DNA from: Chitinophaga agrisoli
Lineage (GTDB): Bacteria; Bacteroidota; Bacteroidia; Chitinophagales; Chitinophagaceae
Direction of reading: 5' to 3'
NCBI RefSeq assembly: GCF_008386695.1
Contig: NZ_VUOC01000004.1
Span: 1,118,327-1,182,326, forward strand
Length of the DNA: 64,000 nucleotides
Under the pieces are notes generated by a model. The model searched no databases and was not told the origin of the DNA. It saw nothing but the letters and a program-made list of their open reading frames with translations. The stretch's first letter is position 1. The number at the start of each line of letters is the position of its first letter. The translations under genes were made by a program, and so were the position numbers. This document shows positions 27,447-36,990 of this stretch, one piece after another.

Positions 27447-27469
27447 GGTGCGGGGAACTGTCCCACACC
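27447..27469 (-). terminator. Rho-independent terminator after the helicase gene
   Basis: Read on the minus strand: GGTGTGGG, a 7-base loop, then CCCGCACC (7 of 8 pairs plus a wobble), followed by CCTTTCTTTATTTTTGG. It lies 60 bases after the helicase stop codon and upstream of rhaT, so it separates the two transcription units. Confidence 0.7.
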
Positions 27470-27527
27470 ATCTTAGTTGATGGAGGGGATAAAGCATAAT
27501 GGGTTGACGGGGGACGTTTGGGGCGGG

Positions 27528-29732
27528 TCAGGACTCTTTGGCCAGGCGGCAATGGGATTGTACGGCACGGATCTCTGCGTAACTAACGGCGTCGCCTAAG
27601 CGGTGTTTGATAGGCGTTGTAGCGGTGAGGCCCAGTTCATTCACGAGCGGCATGATGAGGTTTACTTTTTCCGGGGATACGAAGCTGCCGAGCGCCAGTT
27701 CACCGGCGCCTATGCATTGGGCCAGGTGGCTTTCTACGGTGCTGACAGCCAGCTGGCGGATGTCTGCGATCTCCGCTATGGTTTTACCACCCAGGTAGAG
27801 CTCCAGGCTGCCACGGCGGCTGCCACCTACTTCTGCCTTCTGCTTTTCCGGTTTGGCGGCGGTGGTTTGCTGGCCGCGTTGTTTTGCATAATCTGTAAGG
27901 CCCCCGTTAAAATGGGTATCGCCGTAGGAGGCTTCCCATACCTGTTGCAGCTTGTGCCAAACAGCCGCTTCCACTGTTTGCAACTGCGCCTGGTATTTGC
28001 GGTGTTTGGCGCCTTTTACGGTAGCGGAATGGGCCTGCAGGGGTTTTATGAGCTCATCATGCAGGGATTGTGTGAAATAGCCAATGGCTTTTTTAAGCCG
28101 GTCTTCTATGGAGCTGGTATCGGCAGTTTGTACGACAGCATCGAGTAAGGGCGATAGCTGCTGTCTGAACTTCTGGGCTACGTTTTGCTGGGCGGCGGCT
28201 TTTTGCTGGAGCACTACGCCCAGGGTAAGGGCGGCATCCATATCTGCCAGTTTTTTACCGGGGAGCCAGGCCATGTGTTCCTGTAAGATGGCCAATAGTT
28301 TAGTCCAGTTGAAGACCTGTAAGAGGCTGTTGGCCCAGAAGACGAGTTTTTCCTTATCCAGGAGGGATTGCAGCTCATTAGCGGCATTCTCGCGGGCCGC
28401 AAAGGCCATCACCTGGTCATCATTACGGATGGCAGCGGGATGGATGCGGGAGTGCAGGACCAGCCCTTCGAGAGAGGTACAGCGGCTGAGGGCTACGTAT
28501 ACCTGTCCGGCGGCAAAAGCGCTGCCGGCGTCGATGATGGCTTTTTCGAAGGTAAGACCCTGGCTTTTATGGATGGTAATGGCCCATGCCAGGCGAATGG
28601 GGTACTGGGTAAAACTGCCCAGCTCCTCTTCCTCGATCCGGTTATCGGCCTTGTTATGGGTGTAGCGGATGTTGCGCCAGGTTTCCTTTTCCAGCTGCAG
28701 GTCTTCGCGGCTGCCGGCCAGCGTAACGATGATACGATCCGCCGTAATGGACTTCACCGTGGCGATCTTACCGTTGTAATAACGTTTTACCTCTGCCAGA
28801 TCGTTCTTGATGAACATGACCTGTGCGCCGGGTTTTAACTGCAGCACGAGCTCTGTAGGCAGGGCCTTATCGTTGAACTCTCCGTCTATGCTGCCTTCAA
28901 AGCGGTGTATAGCGCCCGGCATGGCGGCCAGGCGGGAGGCGTTGATCTCATCTGCCCGGCGGTTATGCGTGGTGAGCACGATGTATTGCTCATCCTGTCC
29001 CTGGCCAGTAAAACCAGGCTGGTAGCGCTGGTTCAACAACTCCAGTTGTTCCTGGGTGGCGGCGTTGTTACGGATACCGTTAAGCAGGTCTATAAACGAG
29101 GCTTCGTTCTGCCGGTAGATCTTTTTGAGCTCTACGTATAAAGGGGGCGCTTGTTCCAGCACTTTAGCATGGAAGAAGAACATGCCGTCGTAATATTCTT
29201 TGAGCAGCTGCCATTCTGAATCCGGCACTACGGGGGGCAACTGGAAAAGGTCGCCGATGAAGAGCACCTGCACCCCGCCAAAAGGCAGGAGCGGCTGGTT
29301 GCGGAAATGGCGGAGGATATGATCGATGGCATCCAGGGAATCTGCGCGCACCATGCTCACCTCATCGATAATAAGCAGCTCCAGATCGCGCAGGAGCTCT
29401 TTTTTGTCGTGGTTGAAGCGGATGCTGCGGAAGAGTGCATGGGCATCCATGCTGATATCATCCCCTTCTCCGAAACCTCTTTTGGTACCGGGAATAAAAG
29501 GGCCAAAGGGCAGCTGGAAGAAAGAATGCATGGTAACGCCGCCGGCATTGATCGCCGCTACACCGGTGGGAGCTATTACTACCGTGTTCTTGGCAGTGAC
29601 CTCCCTGATGTGTTTAAGGAAAGTGGTTTTGCCCGTACCGGCCTTGCCGGTCAGGAAGATATGGCGGTTGGTTTCACGTATAAAATCTGCCGCCAGCTGA
29701 AACATTGTATTGCTCTTGTCTGGTTGGGGCAT
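27528..29732 (-). CDS. PIF1/RecD-like superfamily 1 DNA helicase with C-terminal HTH
   Basis: About 734 residues from ATG at 29730-29732. A longer frame to 29798 would run through the SPFH gene's terminator and is rejected. Walker A HIFLTGKAGTGKTTFLKHI is near residue 25, Walker B LELLIIDEVSMVRAD near 115, motif III GDLFQLPPV near 160, and the C-terminal SF1 motifs AWAITIHKSQGLTFEKA with VYVALSRCTSLEGL near 390-430. The tail after about 560 ends in a helix-turn-helix-type region (YLGGKTIAEIADIRQLAVSTVESHL), as in Bacteroidota helicases with an HTH_40-type end. It likely unwinds DNA 5'-3' in replication or repair. It forms a single-gene unit. Confidence 0.88.
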   Translation of the reverse strand: MPQPDKSNTMFQLAADFIRETNRHIFLTGKAGTGKTTFLKHIREVTAKNTVVIAPTGVAAINAGGVTMHSFFQLPFGPFIPGTKRGFGEGDDISMDAHALFRSIRFNHDKKELLRDLELLIIDEVSMVRADSLDAIDHILRHFRNQPLLPFGGVQVLFIGDLFQLPPVVPDSEWQLLKEYYDGMFFFHAKVLEQAPPLYVELKKIYRQNEASFIDLLNGIRNNAATQEQLELLNQRYQPGFTGQGQDEQYIVLTTHNRRADEINASRLAAMPGAIHRFEGSIDGEFNDKALPTELVLQLKPGAQVMFIKNDLAEVKRYYNGKIATVKSITADRIIVTLAGSREDLQLEKETWRNIRYTHNKADNRIEEEELGSFTQYPIRLAWAITIHKSQGLTFEKAIIDAGSAFAAGQVYVALSRCTSLEGLVLHSRIHPAAIRNDDQVMAFAARENAANELQSLLDKEKLVFWANSLLQVFNWTKLLAILQEHMAWLPGKKLADMDAALTLGVVLQQKAAAQQNVAQKFRQQLSPLLDAVVQTADTSSIEDRLKKAIGYFTQSLHDELIKPLQAHSATVKGAKHRKYQAQLQTVEAAVWHKLQQVWEASYGDTHFNGGLTDYAKQRGQQTTAAKPEKQKAEVGGSRRGSLELYLGGKTIAEIADIRQLAVSTVESHLAQCIGAGELALGSFVSPEKVNLIMPLVNELGLTATTPIKHRLGDAVSYAEIRAVQSHCRLAKES

Positions 29733-29770
29733 ATGTAAAAATTTGAGGGGCGAAGGTAAGGAAAAAAAAA

Positions 29771-29798
29771 TTGCCTGGATGTTCGCATATCCAGGCAA
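29771..29798 (-). terminator. Rho-independent terminator after the SPFH gene
   Basis: A perfect 10-bp stem (TTGCCTGGAT / ATCCAGGCAA) with an 8-base loop, followed on the minus strand by nine T residues (A-run 29762-29770). It lies 67 bases after the stop of the flotillin-like gene and just before the helicase start. Confidence 0.92.
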
Positions 29799-29865
29799 AT
29801 TAACAGTGTGAACGTTTATAGGTATAGGTTAACAAGACTCAGACGAAAGGCCGGCGATAAACAAA

Positions 29866-31770
29866 TCAGTTTTTATCATCCTTTTTAGTTTTAAGCTGAT
29901 CGAGTAGTTGCAATCCCAGCAGGCCGCTGATAGGGCCGTTAGCGCCATCGTTGCCACCTATGAGGACATCCGGCATGATACGTACATTCTGTGCGCCGAT
30001 GGATTCCATCACCTTCAGTTGGGTGAAGTTATCGCCGCCCATGGCTTCTACAGCCAGGCGGTAAGCTTCTGCGCTGGACTTACCGATGGCCAGGATCTTT
30101 TCCGCTTCCGCATTACCGGTAAGCGAGATCTTTTCCGCATCTGCTTTAGCGGTCCATTCTGTACGCTCTGCTTCCGCTTTAGCCAGCAGCCTTACTTTTT
30201 CCGCCTCGCCGCCCGCCAGCAGTTTGAGCCTGTCTGCCTCTGCGTTGGCCTGGAGCCTTACGCTGTTAGCATCACCCGTAGCTTTCTTCACAGAAGCATC
30301 TGCGATCCTTTCTGCGATCAGTACGCCCTGGTCTGCCTTTACGATCTCTTTCTGCATTTCTGCGATGGCAGTCTCTTTTTCCAAGGTCTGACGGGTTTCC
30401 TGGGCCTTCATCTGCGTTTCGTAGGTGACCTTTTGCTCCTCTGCCAGTTTCCGGTCTGTTAAGGTCTTCATCAGGCTTTCCGGCGGCACGATATCACCAA
30501 TGAGGGTATCCACGCCAAATACATTGTATTGTTCCAGCACATGACCGATATGCTCTTTGGCTGACTCCTGTCTTTCCTTACGGCTTTTCAGGAAGTCGAT
30601 AGCGCCTGCATCCTGGGCGGAGTTACGGAAATAGTTACCGATGGTAGGCTCCAGCACCTGTGTAACCAGGTTACTCATGTTACCGAAGCGGGCAATCACT
30701 TTTGGCGCTTCCGTAGTAGGAATGTGGATGATCTGGGCCACGTCCAGGTTAAAGGTAAAGCCGTCCTTACTCCTTACGGTGATGGTAGAGAGGTTCTTAT
30801 CCAGCTGGTGCGCCTCACTACGGGCAGAGGCCCAGTTGAGCACCAGGTTGGTAGTAGGCACCATCTCTATTTTCATGATGTAAGGATTGATAGGATATTT
30901 ACCGGGACCCAGGGGATCTGCCCATACACCTTTTGAGTTGCGGGCCACGATGTTGCCGTGCTTAAATTCCGCGCCGCTCAGGTCTACGCCTTCCTGGCCC
31001 ACGTAGGAGATCACCACGCCTACATGGCCGATGGGGATCTCTGTCATCTTCACCATCTCTACCCGCACGAACCATGGGTTCAGGAAATAGGAGCCGGCCA
31101 GCACCACCTGTTCCTGCAGGCCTTTGTAGCCACCATTGGAGAGGAAGGTATCCACATCCTGGAATTTGTTGTGGGCGCCTATTACTTTACCGGCTATCTG
31201 CCCCTCTTCGATAGCGCGGCCTTCGAAGGTGGTGACAATACCTACGGCATTTTCCGGTATATTGATCAAATCTGTTATCTCTACCTCGAACAGGAAAGTA
31301 TTGATACGATACGAACCGGGCGTAATGATAGCGGTTTGCCGGCCTTTACGGCCACCGTTGATCAGGAAGGCGCTGGCGTCCTGGAAGCCATCGCAAGGCA
31401 CTTTACGGGCCAGGATGGAACCTGTTTCCAGCTCTGCGCCGTCCTTTGCGAGCACCAATCCTATTTTACCGGTGGGAATAACGGTAAAGGGCTGAAAGGT
31501 GATAGAGAATTGCCAGATCCATTTCCAGAAGTATACGCCCGGGGCGAGTGTTTGCCCCTGGAAGCCCGCTTCTCCCTCGAGTGCGATGATACGGCCCTCT
31601 GGCAGGGCCTGTTTACCAAAAAGGCGGAACTTTTTAGTCACCAGGCCTATACGGTCTTCCGGTACAATGACCACGCCGAAGCATATGCGCAGGATAAGCC
31701 GGTAAAAAATAAGACATAGTAAGGGCACGCCGATGAGCAACACCCATCGCAGGATTTCTGTGTTTTGCAT
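29866..31770 (-). CDS. Flotillin-like SPFH (band 7) domain protein
   Basis: 634 residues. One N-terminal membrane helix (WVLLIGVPLLCLIFYRLIL, about 9-27) is followed by a long SPFH-type region with repeats of the kind IGLVTKKFRLFG, VGIVTTFEGRAIEEG and VGVVISYVGQEGVDL. From about 450 there is an Ala/Glu-rich coiled coil (KADQGVLIAERIADASVKKA, AEAERTEWTAKADAEK), as in flotillins. Such proteins scaffold membrane microdomains. It is a single-gene unit with its own terminator; the divergent neighbour 636 bases away is a histidine kinase. No NfeD-like partner gene is present nearby. Confidence 0.87.
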   Translation of the reverse strand: MQNTEILRWVLLIGVPLLCLIFYRLILRICFGVVIVPEDRIGLVTKKFRLFGKQALPEGRIIALEGEAGFQGQTLAPGVYFWKWIWQFSITFQPFTVIPTGKIGLVLAKDGAELETGSILARKVPCDGFQDASAFLINGGRKGRQTAIITPGSYRINTFLFEVEITDLINIPENAVGIVTTFEGRAIEEGQIAGKVIGAHNKFQDVDTFLSNGGYKGLQEQVVLAGSYFLNPWFVRVEMVKMTEIPIGHVGVVISYVGQEGVDLSGAEFKHGNIVARNSKGVWADPLGPGKYPINPYIMKIEMVPTTNLVLNWASARSEAHQLDKNLSTITVRSKDGFTFNLDVAQIIHIPTTEAPKVIARFGNMSNLVTQVLEPTIGNYFRNSAQDAGAIDFLKSRKERQESAKEHIGHVLEQYNVFGVDTLIGDIVPPESLMKTLTDRKLAEEQKVTYETQMKAQETRQTLEKETAIAEMQKEIVKADQGVLIAERIADASVKKATGDANSVRLQANAEADRLKLLAGGEAEKVRLLAKAEAERTEWTAKADAEKISLTGNAEAEKILAIGKSSAEAYRLAVEAMGGDNFTQLKVMESIGAQNVRIMPDVLIGGNDGANGPISGLLGLQLLDQLKTKKDDKN

Positions 31771-32406
31771 AGTTGTAGTGGATTATAGATTGATTGTAGT
31801 AAGGGATAAATGCAGACAGACCATATCCGGGGACTATGCTCCATGGCGCATAATCCTGGCCGTTCTGTACGGCAGTTGCGAGTACTGTTTACGCGTGGAC
31901 AGACCTATGCCTGTGAAGCGTTAGCAGTTCCTTTCCTGTTTTTTATTGTGAATGCAGGGGGTGAAGTGTTGAATCGTGCAGCAACAAACTGTTTGAAGAA
32001 GTTGATCGAGTGATCGTCGGTGTTCATCGTTAAATAAATTAACTACACGAAGGTTATACATTTTTTTGATCTGTACAAATAAATTGTGAAAATATGCAGA
32101 CGTGAAAATGTGAAAATGTGCTGATATGCTGATGTGCTAATTTGCTGATGTAGGAATGGCGACCGTGACAGTGGGCGGATGGGCGGGCTGGCATGGGTAA
32201 ATTTCACGGCGTATTGGTAAAAAAACGTTATTTTACATGCAGCCTATGCTGCAACCAGCGGGAATTTATACTGTGGGAAGGGGATCAATCAATGTTTAAC
32301 CGTATGCAAAGGGAATAGCTGCTGCTGCTTATAGATAGCAGGCCATTTACCGGCAACCTACAACTGTTAGAGGAATCAAAATAACCGACCCTAAAAAGGC
32401 GTCCTT
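31771..32406. other. Intergenic region between divergent SPFH and histidine kinase genes
   Basis: 636 bases. The only structure noticed is a degenerate short-word repeat at 32085-32152 (GTGAAAAT and TGCTGATG words). No convincing promoter, hairpin or gene was found; a 67-codon frame at 31810-32013 has no protein-like features. Confidence 0.6.
32085..32152. repeat. Degenerate short tandem repeats
   Basis: Successive GTGAAAAT words (three) run into TGCTGATATGCTGATGTGCTAATTTGCTGATG-like words with a loose 8-10 base period. Probably slippage-derived intergenic DNA. A related ATGTGCAG pair occurs near 35482-35500. Confidence 0.5.
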
Positions 32407-34176
32407 ATGAGTAACCGGCTTTACACATCCATCAAGAGCAGGATCAGCGCATTTGCGTTGAAGGCGCAACGCGCGCTATTGCCCATCTATGCACCCATTA
32501 TCAACGCCGGCACCGCGGGGCTGTCAGACGAAGCCGCCAAACGGGTGGTGATCGTGAATAGTATCAGTTTTATAACTGCGTTGCTGGCATTTGTGATCGG
32601 GAACCTGTTCTATGTTTATACTGGTCTGGCACAAGTACAGATCCCTGCCATTATAGAAAGCGTACTATTTTGCGGTATCATCCTTTTAAACCGGTACCGG
32701 TTATATAGTATAGCCAGCGTAAGCGTGCTTGTGGTACACTGCGCCTGCGCCGTTTATTTTGGCATTCTGCTGGGGCAGCTCATTAATATATCACTGATAG
32801 CGGTGTTTATGTTTGGAATGAGCTTCCTGGTATATTCGAAACCCCAGCAACAGATAGTGGGCATCTGCGCTACGTTGCTGACCTTATTTCTGCTGGAACT
32901 GAACTTCTATTATAAGCTATTTCCTTCTTTACAGCTGGCGATGGCTGATCAATACCTGCTACGTTGGGTGGCCCTCCCCTGCTTTCTGCTGTTTGACGTG
33001 ATCGTGATGCTGTACTATGTACGAGAGAACAAGGCCTTGTATAACCGGCTGAAGATGTTTGTGTACAAGGTATCCCACGAGATCAGGAACCAGCTGAACG
33101 CCATGGCGCTGGTGGCGCAGCTTATTAAGAGGGAAATCAAACTGGATGATCATCTGAAAAAGATAGAGCCTTATGTGGACCTGCTATTGACAGCTGTTAA
33201 CAATATGCGCAATGTGATCAATAATGTGCTGGACGTGGCGCAGATAGAAGCGGGTAAAGAGGAAGAAGTGGAAGAAGATACTTTTGCGTTACGCTCGCTG
33301 ATACAGAAGATCATCAACCTGAATAAAGTAAGCGCGCGCTCCCGGGGCTTGCAATTAAGCCTCAGCGTAGCGCCGGATGTACCGGATGTACTGGTGACCG
33401 ATACGCTGAAGCTGACCATGATCGTTACCAACCTGCTAGGTAACGCTATTAAGTATGCGGATAAAAACAGCGAGGTAAAACTGCAGATCCACCGCTCCGG
33501 CAACAATTTCGTGATGACCTTCAGCAATGAATGCCCGGATATTTCTGCAGAAAGGCAGGCGGTATTGTTTGACAGTTATACTACGGATAAAAAGAGCCGG
33601 CATATTGAAGGCACCGGGCTGGGACTGTATATTACACGCAGTAAGGTAGACAGCCTGGGCGGCAAGGTGAAACTGAGCAGCGAAGGCGGTCATACTTCGT
33701 TTACGGTGACACTGCCCTTAAAAGAAGGTCATACCCCCGATATAGAAGAGGAAGTAACGGAAGCGGATATTGACCTCAGCAATATTCATATACTGCTGGC
33801 GGATGATAATGAAATGAACAATATGCTATTCTCCAAATATCTCACGCTGTATGGCTGTAATGTTACCTGCACTACATCCGGACGGGAGGCGATGGAGCAC
33901 CTGAAGAAAACCCGCCACCTGCCGGAGATCATTATCCTGGATCACCAGATGCCGGAGCTGGATGGGGAGCAAACCTTATTGCTGCTGAAAAAACATGCGG
34001 CGTTTAAACACATCCCCGTACTGATCTGCACCGGTGGCACACAGTATGAGAAACCCCTGATGGCAGCCGGCGCCGCCGCTGTTATCCTGAAGCCCATCAA
34101 TCCCCGTTTTCTGTTTAAAGTGATAAGCCAGCATTTACCCCATATAGATGAGGTAAACACCGGCTCAATTGATTAA
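32407..34176 (+). CDS. Hybrid sensor histidine kinase / response regulator
   Basis: 589 residues. About six or seven membrane helices occupy residues 50-205 with little outside the membrane, so it senses through or within the membrane. The HisKA box is KVSHEIRNQLNAMALVAQ (His near residue 223). The HATPase domain shows NLLGNAIKYAD (N box) and GTGLGLYITRSKVDSLGG (G box). A receiver domain follows from about 465: HILLADDNEMNNMLF, phospho-acceptor Asp in IIILDHQMPELDG and the ILKPINP lysine. No DNA-binding output domain is present, so it passes phosphate on or acts by protein contacts. It is convergent with the terpene synthase gene. Confidence 0.92.
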   Translation: MSNRLYTSIKSRISAFALKAQRALLPIYAPIINAGTAGLSDEAAKRVVIVNSISFITALLAFVIGNLFYVYTGLAQVQIPAIIESVLFCGIILLNRYRLYSIASVSVLVVHCACAVYFGILLGQLINISLIAVFMFGMSFLVYSKPQQQIVGICATLLTLFLLELNFYYKLFPSLQLAMADQYLLRWVALPCFLLFDVIVMLYYVRENKALYNRLKMFVYKVSHEIRNQLNAMALVAQLIKREIKLDDHLKKIEPYVDLLLTAVNNMRNVINNVLDVAQIEAGKEEEVEEDTFALRSLIQKIINLNKVSARSRGLQLSLSVAPDVPDVLVTDTLKLTMIVTNLLGNAIKYADKNSEVKLQIHRSGNNFVMTFSNECPDISAERQAVLFDSYTTDKKSRHIEGTGLGLYITRSKVDSLGGKVKLSSEGGHTSFTVTLPLKEGHTPDIEEEVTEADIDLSNIHILLADDNEMNNMLFSKYLTLYGCNVTCTTSGREAMEHLKKTRHLPEIIILDHQMPELDGEQTLLLLKKHAAFKHIPVLICTGGTQYEKPLMAAGAAAVILKPINPRFLFKVISQHLPHIDEVNTGSID

Positions 34177-34276
34177 ACTGGTTTAGCTTTGATTAACACG
34201 TTTAGTAATTGATATGTCTAACGCTGATCAATCTATTTCAGCAATGATTAAACGGATTTAATATCGATCACACTAT

Positions 34277-35251
34277 TTAGACCGCCAGCGACTGTCCCTT
34301 TTTAAGATCAGCAGAAGGATGCCCACCAGTTTTGTACCTTTCTGTAAATGTGTGTGTCCAATGTAAATATCCATGGATCATAAGGGCGAGGTTCTCCACA
34401 TAATCCACTACCGGGGCGGTATACAGCCCAAAATCCGGCAATGCCTGTTTTAAAAGGCAGAAAGTGGCCACATCCCGATCATGTACTTCTATTGCGGCCG
34501 CATAGGCTGCTTCCAGCGGGCAGTTACGCTCGTGCTGTAAGATCAGCACAAGGTTCAATACATCATTCCCCTGTTCCAGGTGGGCGGAGAAATAGTCATT
34601 GCTCCATGAGAGGATACGGCAGGTAAGTTGTGCCAGGCGTTGTAACACCGGGTGCTCCAATACGCCGGCCGGTAATATGTGACCGGTAATGGCCTGGGCC
34701 AGATCTACCAGCGGGTATACATTTACGGATTGTTCGCGAATAGTTACAAACTCGTCAAATGCAGGAAAGACCATATTCTTGCGGTAGGGGATTTCCTGCT
34801 GCAGGCCATCGAAATAACCATTAAGGCTATGACAGAACCGCTCCAGCCATATTTCCGCGCCAATAGACAACAGATCCTGGCGCAGGAGCGGCAGTTGCTG
34901 GTATAGGATCTCATCCGGCTGCGGCTGGCTGCCCCGCAGTACTTCTAACGAGCGGTGACGGATCACTTCCAGTTCTTCTACAGTTGCGAATTCAAAGGTA
35001 TCATCGATCATAAAGGCCCATACATAAAAGCGGCATACGGCCGTAAGCTGGGCATTGCTGGCACGAGGGAACATACATCCGCCTGCATGGCCTACGCCGG
35101 TATGCAGGTATTTTTTTATGGCCTTTTCCGGCAGGTAGCTATAAGGGCCGGCCAGCCATTCCCTGATCTTCAGTTCCATATTTTCCGCGTGCGGGTTGGT
35201 GGCATACCCAAACGGGTAATGCAGTGCATTTGCATTGAATGCATTTTTCAT
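34277..35251 (-). CDS. Class I terpene synthase
   Basis: 324 residues. All active-site landmarks of bacterial class I terpene cyclases are present and correctly spaced: Asp-rich motif DDTFE at 83-87; pyrophosphate-sensor Arg172, 46 positions before the NSE triad; NSE motif N218-D219-x2-S222-x3-E226; and the RY pair at 305-306, 79 residues after the triad. It should ionise a prenyl diphosphate with three Mg2+ ions and cyclise it. Product and chain length cannot be read from the sequence. No prenyltransferase, cytochrome P450 or other tailoring gene is adjacent, so this looks like a stand-alone terpene gene, as known from Chitinophaga. Confidence 0.93.
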   Translation of the reverse strand: MKNAFNANALHYPFGYATNPHAENMELKIREWLAGPYSYLPEKAIKKYLHTGVGHAGGCMFPRASNAQLTAVCRFYVWAFMIDDTFEFATVEELEVIRHRSLEVLRGSQPQPDEILYQQLPLLRQDLLSIGAEIWLERFCHSLNGYFDGLQQEIPYRKNMVFPAFDEFVTIREQSVNVYPLVDLAQAITGHILPAGVLEHPVLQRLAQLTCRILSWSNDYFSAHLEQGNDVLNLVLILQHERNCPLEAAYAAAIEVHDRDVATFCLLKQALPDFGLYTAPVVDYVENLALMIHGYLHWTHTFTERYKTGGHPSADLKKGQSLAV

Positions 35252-35515
35252 GACAAAGTGTTTTTAGGTTTAGAAAATTGGTTAAGCGTGTTCGATGTGA
35301 GCTATATGTACAGCATGGTTATTTTGCCGGAAGGCGGGGGCCCCCGGAGTCTCTCCAGATTAACAATCCACATAACTTACCTGATTTTAAATGGTTATAT
35401 TCTAATTAATGGCTTATTACTATAATAAGTTACGTATTTATTGCAGGAAATGGGGGTTAACTGCGAAGAGGTAGCAGTGTTAATGTGCAGATGTGCAGAT
35501 GGGTGGATGCGGTGT

Positions 35516-35965
35516 TTAGTAGGTTGGCGAGAATTCGTTCTGGTTGGCGGTATTGAGCAGCACGATGGTTTGGGGGATCCTGGCTTCTGCGTCGTTCTTG
35601 CGGTTATGGGAAAAATCATAGTTTGTTACGGACCTCCGGAGGTCTTCTTCGCATGCTACGAGGGCTTGTTGTATTTTTTCGCTTAATGACCTGATCTGAT
35701 CATTTACGCGCTCTACTTCATTGAGTTTTTCGCAGAGCTGTTGTATGGCCACGTTCTTCCTTTCCAGGAAGCCGCGCATGCGGGCTTCGTCTTCCGCATG
35801 GGGCCCCAGGAACCGGGCGTTTATATCCGCGGCGGCCGTATCATCCCACTGAGCGGTCAGGGAGTTGCGGTAGTCCTGGAAATCCTGTGCAGACCGGTTG
35901 AGATGCCAGCAACTATTGTCTGTAAAATGATTGAGCACGCGGTAAATACAACTGGCGTATTTCAT
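35516..35965 (-). CDS. Small helical protein with W-x-D motif, last gene of the FtsK/WXG-like operon
   Basis: 149 residues, no signal peptide or membrane segment. An N-terminal helix leads to LTAQWDDTAAADINARFLGPHAEDEARM near residues 35-62. The W-D-D-T turn followed by an amphipathic helix resembles W-Q-D-S in the 88-residue protein at 37247-37513. A second helical pair follows (NVAIQQLCEKLNEVERVNDQI, LSEKIQQALVACEEDL). I infer a WXG100-like helical-hairpin protein with a C-terminal extension, perhaps a secreted partner or adaptor. The gene starts 14 bases after the coiled-coil gene. No characterised family was recognised. Confidence 0.75.
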   Translation of the reverse strand: MKYASCIYRVLNHFTDNSCWHLNRSAQDFQDYRNSLTAQWDDTAAADINARFLGPHAEDEARMRGFLERKNVAIQQLCEKLNEVERVNDQIRSLSEKIQQALVACEEDLRRSVTNYDFSHNRKNDAEARIPQTIVLLNTANQNEFSPTY

Positions 35966-35979
35966 AATAAACGGATGGT

Positions 35980-36984
35980 TTATAGGTTACCCGGCGTGAA
36001 GCCAAACTCTTTGAGGAGATCCACTTTCCTGTCTATCTCCTCTCCTGCCCTGCTGCCGTAAGACTGTACATCTGCGGAGAGACTGCTGGCGCGGGCAAAG
36101 CTGGTACTGGCATCGCTGGAAAAGTTCTGCGCGGTAGCCAAATGGGCTTTGTTTTCCTGTACCAGCGCATCCTGTTGTGCGTTCAGTTCTTTTGTCCTGC
36201 TGATGATCTCCCCTGCGGACCGTACTTCTTCCAGGCCTCTCCTGCAAAAGTTATCGGCATCGAGGATGATATTTATGCTAACGGCGTTCATGTCTGTTGC
36301 CTGTCTAATGAGGGACAGGGCCTCTTCGCAGCGTCTTACCCGGGCTTCTGCCGCCGCTACTTCTACCTCTGCTTCCCTTTTCTCCAGTTCCCAACGCCGG
36401 ACCTCATCCTGGGCAATGGATACCTGGTGGCGGGCATTGGCTACTTCCCGCTGGTGACCGGAGCAATCGTTGTAAATACGCCGGCCGTTACTATCTGTAC
36501 GGTAGCTGTTCTGGCAGCTGCTTAGCGCACTCTGTGCACGGTTTAAGCGGGCTTCTGCCGCCTGCAGGCTGCTAATAGCAATATTGAGGTTGTTAATAGC
36601 AGTAGCTAGCCTGTTTTTGGCCCGCCGCAGCCAGGCTACAGCTATATCGTGTTCTTTATTCCAGTGCTGGGCAGACTGGTTACAGGCCCTGCGGATACCA
36701 TTGAGGCGGTTATGTGTTGCCTCAATGCCTTGCAGCAGGCGGTTCAGCTTATTGCGCATGCTGGTGGTCTCGTTATCCCAATAGTCTATTTTTTCCGCGT
36801 CTTCGTCCTTGATATTGGCCACGTAGTTGGTCTCAAAGGTAGCCTGGTTGGTCTGGTCCACCGCCACATCCACCAGGCGCCGGGCATCGTCTATGGCATA
36901 AGAGATGCGGTGATTGAGGTACCGGACCTTTTGCGACAGCTGATCTAGCAGCGGGTATAATATGTCAGGGTTGTTTAATGCCAT
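35980..36984 (-). CDS. Long coiled-coil protein of the FtsK/WXG-like operon
   Basis: 334 residues, almost wholly helical by inspection, with no signal peptide or membrane helix. The early segment EKIDYWDNETTSMRNKLNRLL (about 65-85) again has an aromatic W-D turn. The middle is Ala/Glu/Arg-rich heptad sequence (LQAAEARLNRAQSALSSC, ISIAQDEV-like region, EKREAEVEVAAAEARVRR). Two cysteine-containing stretches (SSCQNSYRTDSNGRRIYNDC) may form a loop between helices. It could be a secreted filamentous effector, LXG-like without a toxin tip, or a structural part of the apparatus. It begins six bases after the gene for the WXG100-like protein at 36991-37257. Confidence 0.8.
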   Translation of the reverse strand: MALNNPDILYPLLDQLSQKVRYLNHRISYAIDDARRLVDVAVDQTNQATFETNYVANIKDEDAEKIDYWDNETTSMRNKLNRLLQGIEATHNRLNGIRRACNQSAQHWNKEHDIAVAWLRRAKNRLATAINNLNIAISSLQAAEARLNRAQSALSSCQNSYRTDSNGRRIYNDCSGHQREVANARHQVSIAQDEVRRWELEKREAEVEVAAAEARVRRCEEALSLIRQATDMNAVSINIILDADNFCRRGLEEVRSAGEIISRTKELNAQQDALVQENKAHLATAQNFSSDASTSFARASSLSADVQSYGSRAGEEIDRKVDLLKEFGFTPGNL

Positions 36985-36990
36985 GATCTT

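Noticed and set aside
29733-29798. 22-residue N-terminal extension of the helicase
   Set aside because: It would start inside the perfect terminator of the upstream gene; the methionine at 29732 is the sensible start.
35335-35346. GC palindrome CGGGGGCCCCCG as a terminator or operator
   Set aside because: It has no loop and no T-run and is not placed after a gene end; it may be chance or a restriction-type palindrome.
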